A DNA stretch of 45,772 nucleotides from assembly GCA_045576855.1 (NCBI GenBank), contig JAZNHG010000016.1, positions 1 to 45,772 on the forward strand, read 5' to 3'. The DNA comes from Colimorpha sp045576855. Its GTDB lineage: Bacteria; Bacteroidota; Bacteroidia; Bacteroidales; P3. Below the pieces are notes generated by a model that had not been told where the DNA came from, ran no database searches, and saw nothing but the letters and a program-made list of their open reading frames with translations. The position numbers and the translations under genes are program-made. Positions 8,501 to 14,803 of this stretch are shown one piece after another (within the stretch, counting starts at the first letter, position 1; each line of letters begins with the position of its first letter).

Positions 8501-9146
8501 GAAACATTTTATATGCATATTTTCCGCCCTCGAATATCTTACACTTACCTTTTAAACCACATATCTCAGCCTTAAGCTTTACATCTTTGTCTATCTCATT
8601 CTTGCACAATCGTTCTATTTCCTGCAAAACGGCGAATGCGCTATTCACTCGCAATTGTGAAACAAGATTCTTCACTTCGCCCGACACAATTCCACCAACA
8701 ACTCCCGCACCGTTTCTAATCTGATTCAAGAGCGCCATCATTTCTCCTGACATCTCCTTGATTTGCTCCGTATGCAACTCAATCTCTTTTGTTCTATTGT
8801 CGATTTGTTCGACCGTCTCATACCTTTTATCATCTTTGATTGCTGACACATAATTGAAGGCCGCATGGTAGTCATGCGCCAATATTTCAAAAAAACTGGT
8901 CAGCTGTGCTTTCCGGGCTTCATCCATACCTTCATACACTAGTCGTGTACCCAAAATGTAGGATTCAAAACCCTTGGCATACTCTTCCAACTCCTTTTTA
9001 CTGACACACCTACGGTGCAAGGACTTTTTCACACTTTTCCGAAAAGCCTTTTTTATTTGCTTTTCAAACTGTACATTCGTCACCTTTTTCAATATGACCC
9101 CAATCACCCAACTTATAGCAGCATCTGACACCGCAGTTCCAATCAT
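5592..9146 (-). CDS. Large TPR / GreAB-C-like / PIN-like protein, candidate conflict effector
   Basis: The 1184-residue protein has an N-terminal helical region with a hydrophobic first helix and a coiled-coil-like stretch (about 1-190), then a long helical-repeat (TPR-like) array (about 200-700). A short beta-rich domain at about 722-795 contains AGTPLGDALIGKTKGEL, resembling the GreA/GreB C-terminal motif. The last third looks PIN-like: D907 in GLVLDITSLLLL, E937 in SGALYEYIKYE, and E1029/E1030 in HCFVSEEN could form the acidic nuclease site. From memory, TPR-GreAB-C-PIN proteins are described among NTP-dependent conflict systems; activity here is inferred. The gene is visibly AT-richer, with A/T-ending codons, than all neighbours, suggesting transfer. 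It begins 25 bases past the metK terminator hairpin, and no promoter is evident. No partner gene is adjacent. Confidence 0.6.
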   Translation of the reverse strand: MIGTAVSDAAISWVIGVILKKVTNVQFEKQIKKAFRKSVKKSLHRRCVSKKELEEYAKGFESYILGTRLVYEGMDEARKAQLTSFFEILAHDYHAAFNYVSAIKDDKRYETVEQIDNRTKEIELHTEQIKEMSGEMMALLNQIRNGAGVVGGIVSGEVKNLVSQLRVNSAFAVLQEIERLCKNEIDKDVKLKAEICGLKGKCKIFEGGKYAYKMFHDAYLLDNANYDNYDGEVKYRLRNNDEEGALSLCHQLPESSEIRVVVEVAVSADAKAVYSLLPTEMRGNIGLRYELASILERKSIDTSFLYDGPVPDVPEDLCYDNLKTWFYILNWYRSKFVFIPLSREAPQIQQMPFREAYLFADKFYQLLSRTDIADVHYVVKALADYWGFVATDNKSFRDTFLHTERNKEQKIQYAVMGSSMLMMSGLVNEAFDLMKITEQDVDGQLLQMLFAMTRAGKQPERLTYIFNLCREKNIVVDTMCAGAIAVAICGKSAMVIKENLSTLVYENKTNLLVLQLLCEQTLVGKVDTSGLKEQLDRFDAEMLPYVALLLHENGDEEDAYAILNEKVDEETYDLRLRVFLEILSTKTEYQPRLFRLLNRNRKAGHPIEVALLMKEFDLSMQIPDYQNALEVITILRERQPESERVFVNYLEVLSYVAPDRLGQFESQVLNLKLTSVRNIRIVYDAFVKNGYAQTALVFLYDNAICGPDDVRFLYHAESLHGPICSMVNQEYGVVEDGSYVLCGEKDQRRKMVKAVAGTPLGDALIGKTKGELAEWNNCGEKTIYEIVLIQNKYAKLAYDIMKEATETGGNRYLHPFRLDMTRPLESLQECILQLDPQAKDYASNRRNRIAEYQDGKGLLVSLIEHEHLIEGYYGLLFSDFKVHTQSLKAYMAAGLQMVGEETGLVLDITSLLLLFEFAVKNNYTYSRKFIVSGALYEYIKYESKGTVVNVNMDYLKAINPSVITRYDADLCTDRVRRLSELVRWMDSHCVVKNSVETLAVGGTEKRLGARLFCASGCLMLEAGHCFVSEENFEHTNVPYISTEIAVYAIEGAEVARCFSRFLSECCVIGVDYATEDVVNEYRQMENGEENKFYNICLSMERNPYLISVAINASLAIVRGSKNKKQAQSSVTNMISMCFKGMAPQFFKSGYLELLGKLNRVGYEYDVVRCCMKDARKIVSPIILI

Positions 9147-9170
9147 AGTCCCTATCCATTAATTAAAATG

Positions 9171-9201
9171 GCCAAAGGAGAACTTCGAGTTCTCCTTTGG
9201 C
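9171..9201 (-). terminator. Terminator hairpin after metK
   Basis: A perfect 13-bp stem (GCCAAAGGAGAAC / GTTCTCCTTTGGC) with a 5-base loop lies 17 bases beyond the metK stop. On the minus strand it is followed by CATTTTAATTAATGG. It is well placed to end the metK transcript and separates metK from the foreign-looking gene downstream. Confidence 0.75.
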
Positions 9202-9217
9202 TCCTTGAAATAAATTA

Positions 9218-10471
9218 TTATATGCGAAATGCTTTTTTGATGGGGGCCACCATGTCGAGTTTTTCCCAGCCGAAGAACTGGACGGTCTTTTGCTGGGGTT
9301 TGCCGTTCTTGTAGACGGTGACCTCGGCTTCGTAGGGGTCGCGGCCCATGTGGCCGTAGGCGGCGGTGGGACGGAAAATGGGGTTCTTCAGGCCGAAGCG
9401 CTCCACGATGGCGTAGGGGCGCAGGTCGAAGAGTTTCTTCACCTTCTCGGCAATCTCGCCGTCGTGCATCTTCACATGGGCAGTGCCATAGGTATTGACA
9501 TAGAGGCCCACGGGCTCGGCGATGCCGATGGCATAGGCCACCTGCACCAGCACCTCGTCGCAGACACCGGCAGCCACCAGGTTCTTGGCGATATGGCGCG
9601 TGGCGTAGGCCGCCGAACGGTCCACCTTCGACGAGTCCTTGCCGCTAAAGGCACCTCCGCCATGGGCACCGCGGCCGCCATAGGTGTCGACGATAATCTT
9701 GCGGCCTGTCAGGCCCGTGTCGCCGTGGGGGCCGCCGATGACGAACTTGCCGGTGGGATTGACAAACAACTTAAAGTTGAATGTTGAATGTTGAATGTTG
9801 AAGAGACGCTGAGTCTCCTTGGGCAGGCGCTTGATAACGCGCGGGAGGAGCACCTTCTCCACATCCTTGCGAATCTGCTCCTGCTCCACGTCGGGGTTGT
9901 GTTGGGTGGAGACGACAATGGTGTCGATGCGCTCGGGACGGCCCTCGTCGCTGTACTGCACCGTCACCTGGCTCTTGGCGTCGGGACGCAGGTACTTCAT
10001 CTGCTTGCCTTCGCAGCGGATGCGGCTCAGCTCCTGCAGGATGATGTGCGCCAGCGTGATGGGCAACGGCATCAGCTCGTCGGTCTCGCGGCAGGCGTAG
10101 CCGAACATCATGCCCTGGTCACCGGCGCCCTGGTCCTTCTTGGCCTTGCGGCTGACGCCCATGTTGATGTCCTGGCTCTGCTCGTGGATGGCGCTGAGCA
10201 CGCCGCAGCTCTCGGCCTCGAATTTGTACTCGCCCTTGGTGTAGCCAATCTCGCGGATGACATCGCGCACGGTGGTCTGCACGTCGACATAGTCGTTGCA
10301 CGTCACCTCGCCGCTCACCACGGCCAGGCCGGTGGTCACCAACGTCTCGCAAGCCACATGGCTCTCGGGGTCGTGACGCAGGAACTCGTCCAGCAACGCG
10401 TCGGAAATCTGGTCGGCCACTTTGTCGGGATGGCCCTCGCTTACACTTTCACTTGTGAAGAAATAGCTCAT
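9218..10471 (-). CDS. metK: S-adenosylmethionine synthetase
   Basis: The 417-residue enzyme makes S-adenosylmethionine from methionine and ATP in the cytosol. Signatures include FTSESVSEGHPDKVADQISD at the N-terminus, GAGDQGMMFGYACRET, and GGGAFSGKDSSKVDRSAAY. Compared with E. coli MetK, the segment between LP and NPTG is 8 residues longer: it reads LPKETQRLFNIQHSTFNF then KLFVNPTG, and the extra residues are encoded by four tandem GTTGAAT-type heptamers (9776-9803). A promoter at 10604-10634 gives a leader of about 130 bases that contains a small perfect inverted repeat (10487-10511). It is monocistronic, ending in a strong hairpin. Confidence 0.95.
   Translation of the reverse strand: MSYFFTSESVSEGHPDKVADQISDALLDEFLRHDPESHVACETLVTTGLAVVSGEVTCNDYVDVQTTVRDVIREIGYTKGEYKFEAESCGVLSAIHEQSQDINMGVSRKAKKDQGAGDQGMMFGYACRETDELMPLPITLAHIILQELSRIRCEGKQMKYLRPDAKSQVTVQYSDEGRPERIDTIVVSTQHNPDVEQEQIRKDVEKVLLPRVIKRLPKETQRLFNIQHSTFNFKLFVNPTGKFVIGGPHGDTGLTGRKIIVDTYGGRGAHGGGAFSGKDSSKVDRSAAYATRHIAKNLVAAGVCDEVLVQVAYAIGIAEPVGLYVNTYGTAHVKMHDGEIAEKVKKLFDLRPYAIVERFGLKNPIFRPTAAYGHMGRDPYEAEVTVYKNGKPQQKTVQFFGWEKLDMVAPIKKAFRI
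9776..9803. repeat. GTTGAAT heptamer array inside metK
   Basis: Three perfect copies of GTTGAAT and one GTTGAAG lie in tandem. On the coding strand they give the frame-shifting-codon peptide NIQHSTFNF, inserted just before the conserved NPTGKFVIGGP strand. Confidence 0.85.
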
Positions 10472-10486
10472 TTTACATTACTTTTA

Positions 10487-10511
10487 ACTGTTAATACTTG
10501 GTTTTAACAGT
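10487..10511. promoter_or_regulatory. Inverted repeat in the metK leader
   Basis: ACTGTTAA, a 9-base loop, then TTAACAGT form a perfect 8-bp inverted repeat 15 bases upstream of the metK ATG. It could be an RNA hairpin affecting translation start or a repressor site. I could not match the leader to a known SAM riboswitch class. Confidence 0.4.
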
Positions 10512-10603
10512 GAAAAGAGTTGTACTGAAGTCGCCATGAATTAACGCTTTAGCATTTTTTCAAGTGGTTGCAATCATTACAAATCTATCCACATTTGCGG
10601 ATG

Positions 10604-10634
10604 CAAAGATACGATTTGTTTTTTATATGGCAAA
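10604..10634 (-). promoter_or_regulatory. Promoter of metK
   Basis: On the minus strand TTTG (10634-10631) and TATCTTTG (10611-10604) are 19 bases apart, a full match to the Bacteroidetes consensus. It overlaps the region just past the stop of the MarC gene. Confidence 0.65.
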
Positions 10635-10638
10635 GAAT

Positions 10639-11238
10639 TTATTGCGCCACCACACCGGTGAAGACGCCAGCGATGCCGCCGGCGAAGAGTTTGACGCTCA
10701 TAGCCAGCAGGATGACGCCGAAGAACTTGCGCAGCACGTAGACGATATCGGCACCCAGGCGGTTGGCAATCTTGTCCAGGAAGCGGATGACGAAATAGTC
10801 GAGCACGATGTTGAGCAGCAGGCCGATGAGGATATTGACGGTGGCATACTCGGCGCGGAGCGAGATGAGGGCCGTGATGGCGCCGGGGCCGGCGATGAGG
10901 GGGAAAGCCACGGGCACCACGCTGGCACCGCTCGAAGGGCCGTCGTTCTTGATAATCTCGCGGCCCAGCACCATCTCCAATGCCAGGATGAAGAGCACCA
11001 GGGCGCCGGCCACGGCGAAGGAGGCCGAGTCGATGCTGAAGAGGCGCAGCAGTCCGTCGCCCACGAAGTAGAAGGCCACAAAGAGCAGCAGCGCCACCGC
11101 GGTGGCCTGCAGGGGTTTGATGGCCTTGCCCTGCTCACGCATGGAGACGAAGATGGGGATGGAGCCCGTGATGTCGATGATGGCGAACATCACCAAGAAG
11201 GTGCTGAATATCTCAACAATATTAATCTGCTGTAACAT
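10639..11238 (-). CDS. MarC-family integral membrane protein
   Basis: The 199-residue protein consists of about six hydrophobic helices with the MarC/UPF0056 signatures DITGSIPIFVSM, PLIAGPGAITALI and a charged loop REIIKNDGPS. The molecular role of the family is unsettled; early links to multiple antibiotic resistance were not confirmed. It starts 3 bases beyond the stop of the radical SAM gene, so it is the last gene of the lipoprotein/radical SAM operon, although no functional link is evident. Length and topology are normal for the family. Confidence 0.88.
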   Translation of the reverse strand: MLQQINIVEIFSTFLVMFAIIDITGSIPIFVSMREQGKAIKPLQATAVALLLFVAFYFVGDGLLRLFSIDSASFAVAGALVLFILALEMVLGREIIKNDGPSSGASVVPVAFPLIAGPGAITALISLRAEYATVNILIGLLLNIVLDYFVIRFLDKIANRLGADIVYVLRKFFGVILLAMSVKLFAGGIAGVFTGVVAQ

Positions 11239-11241
11239 GGT

Positions 11242-12330
11242 TTAATGTTTTAATGTCCTTTGATAGTGGCAGGTGAGCAGACGGCCGTCGTCGTCGTAGA
11301 GGTGGAGGCCGCTGCCCTCGCAGTAGCGCCACACCTTGCAGGATTTGCACTGGTCCTTGCGAGCCCAGCGGCGGTCGCGCATCACCTGGAAGCGGTTCTG
11401 CCACACATCCCAGAAGTCGTCCTTGTAGATGTTGCCCTGGTCCATGTGGCTGCGGACCGAGGTGCAGCCGCTGATGGCGCCGTCGCAACGGATGCTGGCC
11501 ACCTCGACACCACTGCGGCAGTAGAAGAAGTAGTCGCGCACCTGCTGCTCATATTCCCCGAGGAAGCCTTCGCAGGCGTAGCTCACTTTGAGGTCGGAGG
11601 TCGGAGGTCGGAGGTCAGAGGTGCGGCACTCTTTGATGAAATCCAACAAGCCGCGGAACTGCTCGTCGGTGAACTGCAGCTCGGGATTGCCGGCAGCACG
11701 CCCCATGGGGAAGATGCTGAAGAGACGCCAGGCGGGAACACCAAGGGTGACGAGGTAGTCCTTGAACTCGCGCAGCGTGGGATAGTTGCGGGGATTGACG
11801 CAGGTGACGACATCCCACAGCAGGTCCTTCTGCCCGGCCAGCAGACGGATGGCGGCAGTGGCGCGCTCGAAACTCTGCGGATGGCGACGGATCCAGTTGT
11901 GCTCCTGCTCGAAGCCGTCCAGGCTGACGGTGATGCTGTGCATGCCGCTGGCCATGAGGCTCTGCAGCCGCCGCTCGTCGAGCAGGAAGCCGTTGGTCAC
12001 CACGCCCCACGGATACTCGCGGCGGTAGAGCTCCAGGCCCAGCTCCTCCAGGTCGGGGCGCAGCAACGCCTCGCCCCCGGTGAAGATAATGAAAACCTTG
12101 TGGGTGTCGACATGCGGCGTAATGGAGTCAACCACGCGGAGGAAATCCGCCGCAGGCATGTCCTTCACATCGGGCTGCACCTTGCAGTCGCTCCCGCAGT
12201 GGCGGCACGACATGTTGCACCGCAGCGTACACTCCCAAAAGAGGGTGCGCAACGGATGCAGCTCCTCCTGCGTGTGCCGCAGCTGGCGCTGCAGCTCCAG
12301 TCCAACCCGCTGTTTGACCGTGAGGCTCAT
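11242..12330 (-). CDS. Radical SAM/SPASM enzyme of an rSAM-lipoprotein system
   Basis: The 362-residue protein carries the radical SAM CxxxCxxC motif (C38, C42, C45 in CNMSCRHC), the glycine motif FTGGEALLRP, and a C-terminal SPASM-type cysteine set (YCRSG, RCDGAISGC, CKSCKVWRYC) for auxiliary iron-sulfur clusters. Such enzymes modify peptides or proteins through a 5'-deoxyadenosyl radical. Together with two lipoprotein genes upstream it fits the Bacteroidetes rSAM/lipoprotein pairing (TIGR04133/TIGR04134, from memory); the reaction is unknown. Its ATG overlaps the stop of the 57-residue lipoprotein gene as ATGA, implying translational coupling. A heptamer array at 11591-11621 adds the peptide RTSDLRPPTSDLK between the barrel and the first SPASM cysteines. 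Confidence 0.85.
   Translation of the reverse strand: MSLTVKQRVGLELQRQLRHTQEELHPLRTLFWECTLRCNMSCRHCGSDCKVQPDVKDMPAADFLRVVDSITPHVDTHKVFIIFTGGEALLRPDLEELGLELYRREYPWGVVTNGFLLDERRLQSLMASGMHSITVSLDGFEQEHNWIRRHPQSFERATAAIRLLAGQKDLLWDVVTCVNPRNYPTLREFKDYLVTLGVPAWRLFSIFPMGRAAGNPELQFTDEQFRGLLDFIKECRTSDLRPPTSDLKVSYACEGFLGEYEQQVRDYFFYCRSGVEVASIRCDGAISGCTSVRSHMDQGNIYKDDFWDVWQNRFQVMRDRRWARKDQCKSCKVWRYCEGSGLHLYDDDGRLLTCHYQRTLKH
11591..11621. repeat. AGGTCGG heptamer array inside the radical SAM gene
   Basis: Three AGGTCGG units, one AGGTCAG and a partial copy form a perfect 7-bp period. The array stays in frame and encodes TSDLRPPTSDL. It lies in a linker, where an insertion is likely tolerated. Confidence 0.8.
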
Positions 12331-12500
12331 GGTTTGTCGACCAAGCTGTCGTTATACTCCGTCGAAGGGACACCATACATCGGTGTAATCTCGTCCTCCG
12401 GACAGCCATACATTTTTTCGCACGACGAAACATTCACGCCCAGCAGTCCCAGCAACAGGGCCAGCATCCAGTGCTTCGCTTTCAGGAATTTTGTTTTCAT
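12327..12500 (-). CDS. 57-residue mini-lipoprotein, candidate radical SAM substrate
   Basis: This short gene encodes a positively charged start (MKTKFLKAKHWM), a hydrophobic segment, and a lipobox-like VNVSSC with the cysteine at residue 27. The mature part is only about 30 residues and contains EKMYGCPEDEITPMYGVPSTEY. (The segment MYGVPSTEY is shared in form with MYGVPTMNY in the larger lipoprotein upstream.) It lies 13 bases after the larger lipoprotein gene and its stop overlaps the ATG of the radical SAM gene (ATGA). Small size, coupling and the shared YGVP motif suggest it is a substrate or a truncated paralogue of the partner lipoprotein; the function is not known. Confidence 0.75.
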   Translation of the reverse strand: MKTKFLKAKHWMLALLLGLLGVNVSSCEKMYGCPEDEITPMYGVPSTEYNDSLVDKP

Positions 12501-12513
12501 AGCGTGCGGTATG

Positions 12514-13068
12514 TTATTTCTTTTCCAGCTCGATCTCCACCTCCTTGCTGAAGGTGCCGCGGTTCCATCCTTCGGCGCCGCTGACGTTCTCGGGCTTGAC
12601 GCTGAGGCCGATGAGCTGGTTCTGATAGTCGCCGTTCTCGTGGCCGTCCACGTCGCGAATCATCAGGCGGACCTCTTCCTGCGGGAGGCCGCTGTTCTGT
12701 ATCTCGAAGCGTCCCTCGGCATCGGTGCGCACCTCGGTACCGTCGAGCCACTGCTGCACCATCTCGGGGTCGCCCTCGATGGCGTCGGCCGTGGCCTCCA
12801 TGTTGCGCTCCAGCATGTTGACACGGATGTCGCGCACCGGACGCCCCTCGGCATCCTTCACCTGACCGCGAATCATGTAGTTCATAGTCGGCACACCGTA
12901 CATCAGGCGCATCTCGCCGCGGTCGCGCTCGCGCTCCTCGACCGGCGTAGTGTCACGCTCCTCTTCGGGCGCAGCCAACCGCTTGGAACTGTGGCACGAA
13001 GAGAATCCCAAAGCGCCCATCACCGTGACGAGCAGCCAATTCTTCAGTTTTAGATATTTTATTTTCAT
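12514..13068 (-). CDS. Radical SAM-associated putative lipoprotein
   Basis: The 184-residue protein starts MKIKYLKLKNWLLVTVMGAL, has a lipobox FSSC (cysteine at residue 25) and then a charged, probably disordered linker of about 20 residues. After the motif MYGVPTMNYMIRGQVKD comes a carboxypeptidase-regulatory-like or Ig-like beta domain (GRPVRDIRVNMLER, TDAEGRFEIQNSG). It matches the idea of the lipoprotein partner in the Bacteroidetes rSAM/lipoprotein pair. The start at 13068 is taken because upstream in-frame codons translate heptamer repeats. It heads the operon with the mini-lipoprotein, radical SAM and MarC genes. Probable location is the periplasmic or outer face of a membrane. Confidence 0.8.
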   Translation of the reverse strand: MKIKYLKLKNWLLVTVMGALGFSSCHSSKRLAAPEEERDTTPVEERERDRGEMRLMYGVPTMNYMIRGQVKDAEGRPVRDIRVNMLERNMEATADAIEGDPEMVQQWLDGTEVRTDAEGRFEIQNSGLPQEEVRLMIRDVDGHENGDYQNQLIGLSVKPENVSGAEGWNRGTFSKEVEIELEKK

Positions 13069-13123
13069 ACAACCTTTATAACGCCACATGTTGCATAATA
13101 TTGTATCGAGCTGAATTTTTAGT

Positions 13124-13237
13124 GGAGAGCGGAGAGCGGAGAGTGGAGAGTGGAGAGTGGAGAGCGGAGAGTGGAGAGTGGAGAGCGGAGAGCGGAGAGT
13201 GGAGAGCGGAGAGTGGAGAACGGAGAGTGGAGAACGG
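13124..13237 (+). repeat. GGAGAGY heptamer array
   Basis: About sixteen tandem heptamers GGAGAGT or GGAGAGC, with two GGAGAAC variants at the right end, keep a 7-bp period. The seventh base alternates between T and C only. Equivalent arrays occur at about 23774-23866 and 35778-35852. Confidence 0.85.
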
Positions 13238-13250
13238 ACTGCCGCCTCTT

Positions 13251-13380
13251 GGTACGCAGGCGGCCCGCCTGCGGGATGAGAGCGGAGAACGGGTAGCCTT
13301 GGTACGCAGGCGAGACGCCTGCGCTCCCACTGAACATTGCCAACTGCCAACCATGCAGGCGGGACGCCTGCGCTCCCACT
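13251..13380. repeat. Three REP-like palindromes
   Basis: GGTACGCAGGC..GCCTGCG palindromes lie at 13251 and 13301, and a shorter one (GCAGGCGGGACGCCTGC) at about 13355-13371, each of the last two followed by GCTCCCACT. Between them is a fixed linker containing CCAACTGCCAACCATG. The same block recurs at 23881 and 35867. Confidence 0.8.
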
Positions 13381-13391
13381 AAACAACCCTG

Positions 13392-13524
13392 CCTGTTGTG
13401 ACGCGAAAAAACGCCTTTGTAACCCACTGAACCTCAGACTCCCAACCTACCATCTCCTTACCAACGCCTTACCAACGCCTTACCAACACCTTACCAACAC
13501 CTACTATAGTAGTAGTTGATAAGG
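13392..13524 (+). repeat. Family-1 11-bp-unit element, copy 2
   Basis: The head CCTGTTGTGACGCGAAAAAA and a linker TGTAACCCACTGA are followed by the units CATCTCCTTAC, CAACGCCTTAC twice, CAACACCTTAC and CAACACCTAC. An imperfect inverted copy GTAGTAGTTGATAAG closes the element. Confidence 0.75.
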
Positions 13525-13575
13525 GTTTACGAAGGAGAACAGCAGCCTGTAGGAAGCGCAACGGAGGGGTTGTAC

Positions 13576-13610
13576 GGCACCGGCTGCCGGAGGGTACCCC
13601 GGCAGGTGCC
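13576..13610. other. GC-rich hairpin
   Basis: GGCACC..TGCCGG and CCGGCAGGTGCC pair with a 3-base bulge around a short loop. It lies 140 bases upstream of the DAHP synthase promoter and has no assigned role; a terminator or small structured RNA are possibilities. Confidence 0.35.
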
Positions 13611-13724
13611 AATCGCCGGCTGCAGGCAGGCCACTGCCGCTGCCGCACGCCCAAGGCGCAATTGCAGGTGCAACGTTATATGCTCAGGATAAGACAGATG
13701 CGTATTATTTTGCGTCATTAGTGG

Positions 13725-13753
13725 CTTGCATTCGGAAAATATACGTATATTTG
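13725..13753 (+). promoter_or_regulatory. Promoter of the DAHP synthase gene
   Basis: CTTG (13725-13728) is followed after 17 bases by TATATTTG (13746-13753), close to the Bacteroidetes consensus. Its position rules out the in-frame ATG at 13721 and supports the start at 13778. Confidence 0.55.
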
Positions 13754-13777
13754 CACCGCAAAAACGTACAACAGGAG

Positions 13778-14803
13778 ATGGATAGAACAATCATAGCAGG
13801 TCCGTGCAGCGTGGAGAGCCGCGAGCAGTTGCGCGAGGTCACGGCGGCACTGTCGGCCCTGCCGCAGGTGAGGCTGATACGCTGCGGCGTATGGAAGCCG
13901 CGCACGCGGCCGGGGGGCTTCGAGGGCGTAGGCGAACCGGCGCTGGGCTGGATGCGCGAGCTGGCCGGCGAATACGGTGTGGACTACTGCTGCGAGGTGG
14001 CGCGGCCCGAACATGTGGACCTCTGCCTCCGCTATGGCATACGTACCGTGTGGCTCGGCGCCCGCACCACGGGCAACCCCTTCATGGTCGAGGAGCTCTG
14101 CCAGGCCCTGCGCGACAGCGGCATGGCGGTGCTGGTGAAGAATCCCACCTCGCCCGACGTGCGCCTGTGGATTGGTGCCATCGAACGGCTGCGGGCCGCC
14201 GGCATCGGAAGCCTGACCGCCGTGCACCGCGGTTTTTCCATGTACAACAACTACGGCTACCGCAACGCGCCCTTGTGGGAGGTGGTGCTTGAGCTGCGCC
14301 ACGAGCTGCCTTCGCTGCCCATCCTCTGCGACCCCAGCCATATCGGCGGCCGGCGCGAGCTGGTGGCACCCCTGTCCCTGGAGGCACGCCAGCTGGACTA
14401 CGACGGTCTGATGGTCGAGGTGCACCCCCACCCCGAGGCAGCCTGGACCGACGCCGCGCAGCAGCTGACGCCCGCCGAGTTGCAGACGCTGCTGGCCTCC
14501 TATCTGGCACCCGCCGCCGCGATGCCCGTCGAATCGGACAGGCGGCTCTCGCCCCTGCGCCAACAGATAGACGATGTGGACCACGAACTCATCTCGCTCC
14601 TCTCGCGCCGCATGCAGCTGGCCCGCAGCATAGCCGGCGTCAAGCGCGAAGAGGGCATGCCCGTCTATCAGCCCCGCCGCTGGGAGGCCGTCATGGCCGA
14701 CCGCCTGCGCATGGCCGCCGACCTGGGTCTGGGGCATGATTTCACCAAAGAGCTGCTGGAGAAGATACACGCCGAGAGCGTCCGCGTGCAGATGGAGTCC
14801 TAG
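13778..14803 (+). CDS. Bifunctional DAHP synthase / chorismate mutase
   Basis: The 341-residue protein opens MDRTIIAGPCSVESREQL and has a KDO8P-synthase-like type I DAHP synthase domain (about 1-250, with AGPCSVE, GVWKPRTRPGGFEG and CDPSHIGGRR). A type II (AroQ) chorismate mutase domain (about 262-341) follows, beginning LSPLRQQIDDVDHELISLLS. It joins erythrose 4-phosphate and phosphoenolpyruvate at the start of aromatic synthesis and turns chorismate into prephenate. In such fusions the mutase domain also mediates feedback control by prephenate. Start choice rests on the promoter and on the family N-terminus. Its TAG stop shares the palindrome CTAG with the stop of the convergent ABC gene. 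Confidence 0.92.
   Translation: MDRTIIAGPCSVESREQLREVTAALSALPQVRLIRCGVWKPRTRPGGFEGVGEPALGWMRELAGEYGVDYCCEVARPEHVDLCLRYGIRTVWLGARTTGNPFMVEELCQALRDSGMAVLVKNPTSPDVRLWIGAIERLRAAGIGSLTAVHRGFSMYNNYGYRNAPLWEVVLELRHELPSLPILCDPSHIGGRRELVAPLSLEARQLDYDGLMVEVHPHPEAAWTDAAQQLTPAELQTLLASYLAPAAAMPVESDRRLSPLRQQIDDVDHELISLLSRRMQLARSIAGVKREEGMPVYQPRRWEAVMADRLRMAADLGLGHDFTKELLEKIHAESVRVQMES

Larger units (their letters stand above)
13069..13777. other. Repeat-filled divergent intergenic region
   Basis: The region between the lipoprotein gene (-) and the DAHP synthase gene (+) contains in order a GGAGAGY heptamer array, three palindromes, a family-1 11-bp-unit element, a GC-rich hairpin (13576-13610) and the promoter of the DAHP synthase gene. 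Frames through the repeats are translation artefacts. Confidence 0.7.

Noticed and set aside
10472..10603. SAM riboswitch ahead of metK
   Set aside because: I could not fit the leader to SAM-I, SAM-II or other known folds by eye; only a simple inverted repeat is visible.
13124..13237. CRISPR array
   Set aside because: The units are contiguous heptamers with no unique spacers, and no cas gene is in the window.
12514..13386. Long 290-codon frame ahead of the lipoprotein
   Set aside because: The upstream 106 codons translate GGAGAGY heptamers and palindromes (RSPLSTLHSPLS type); the lipoprotein signal begins only at 13068.
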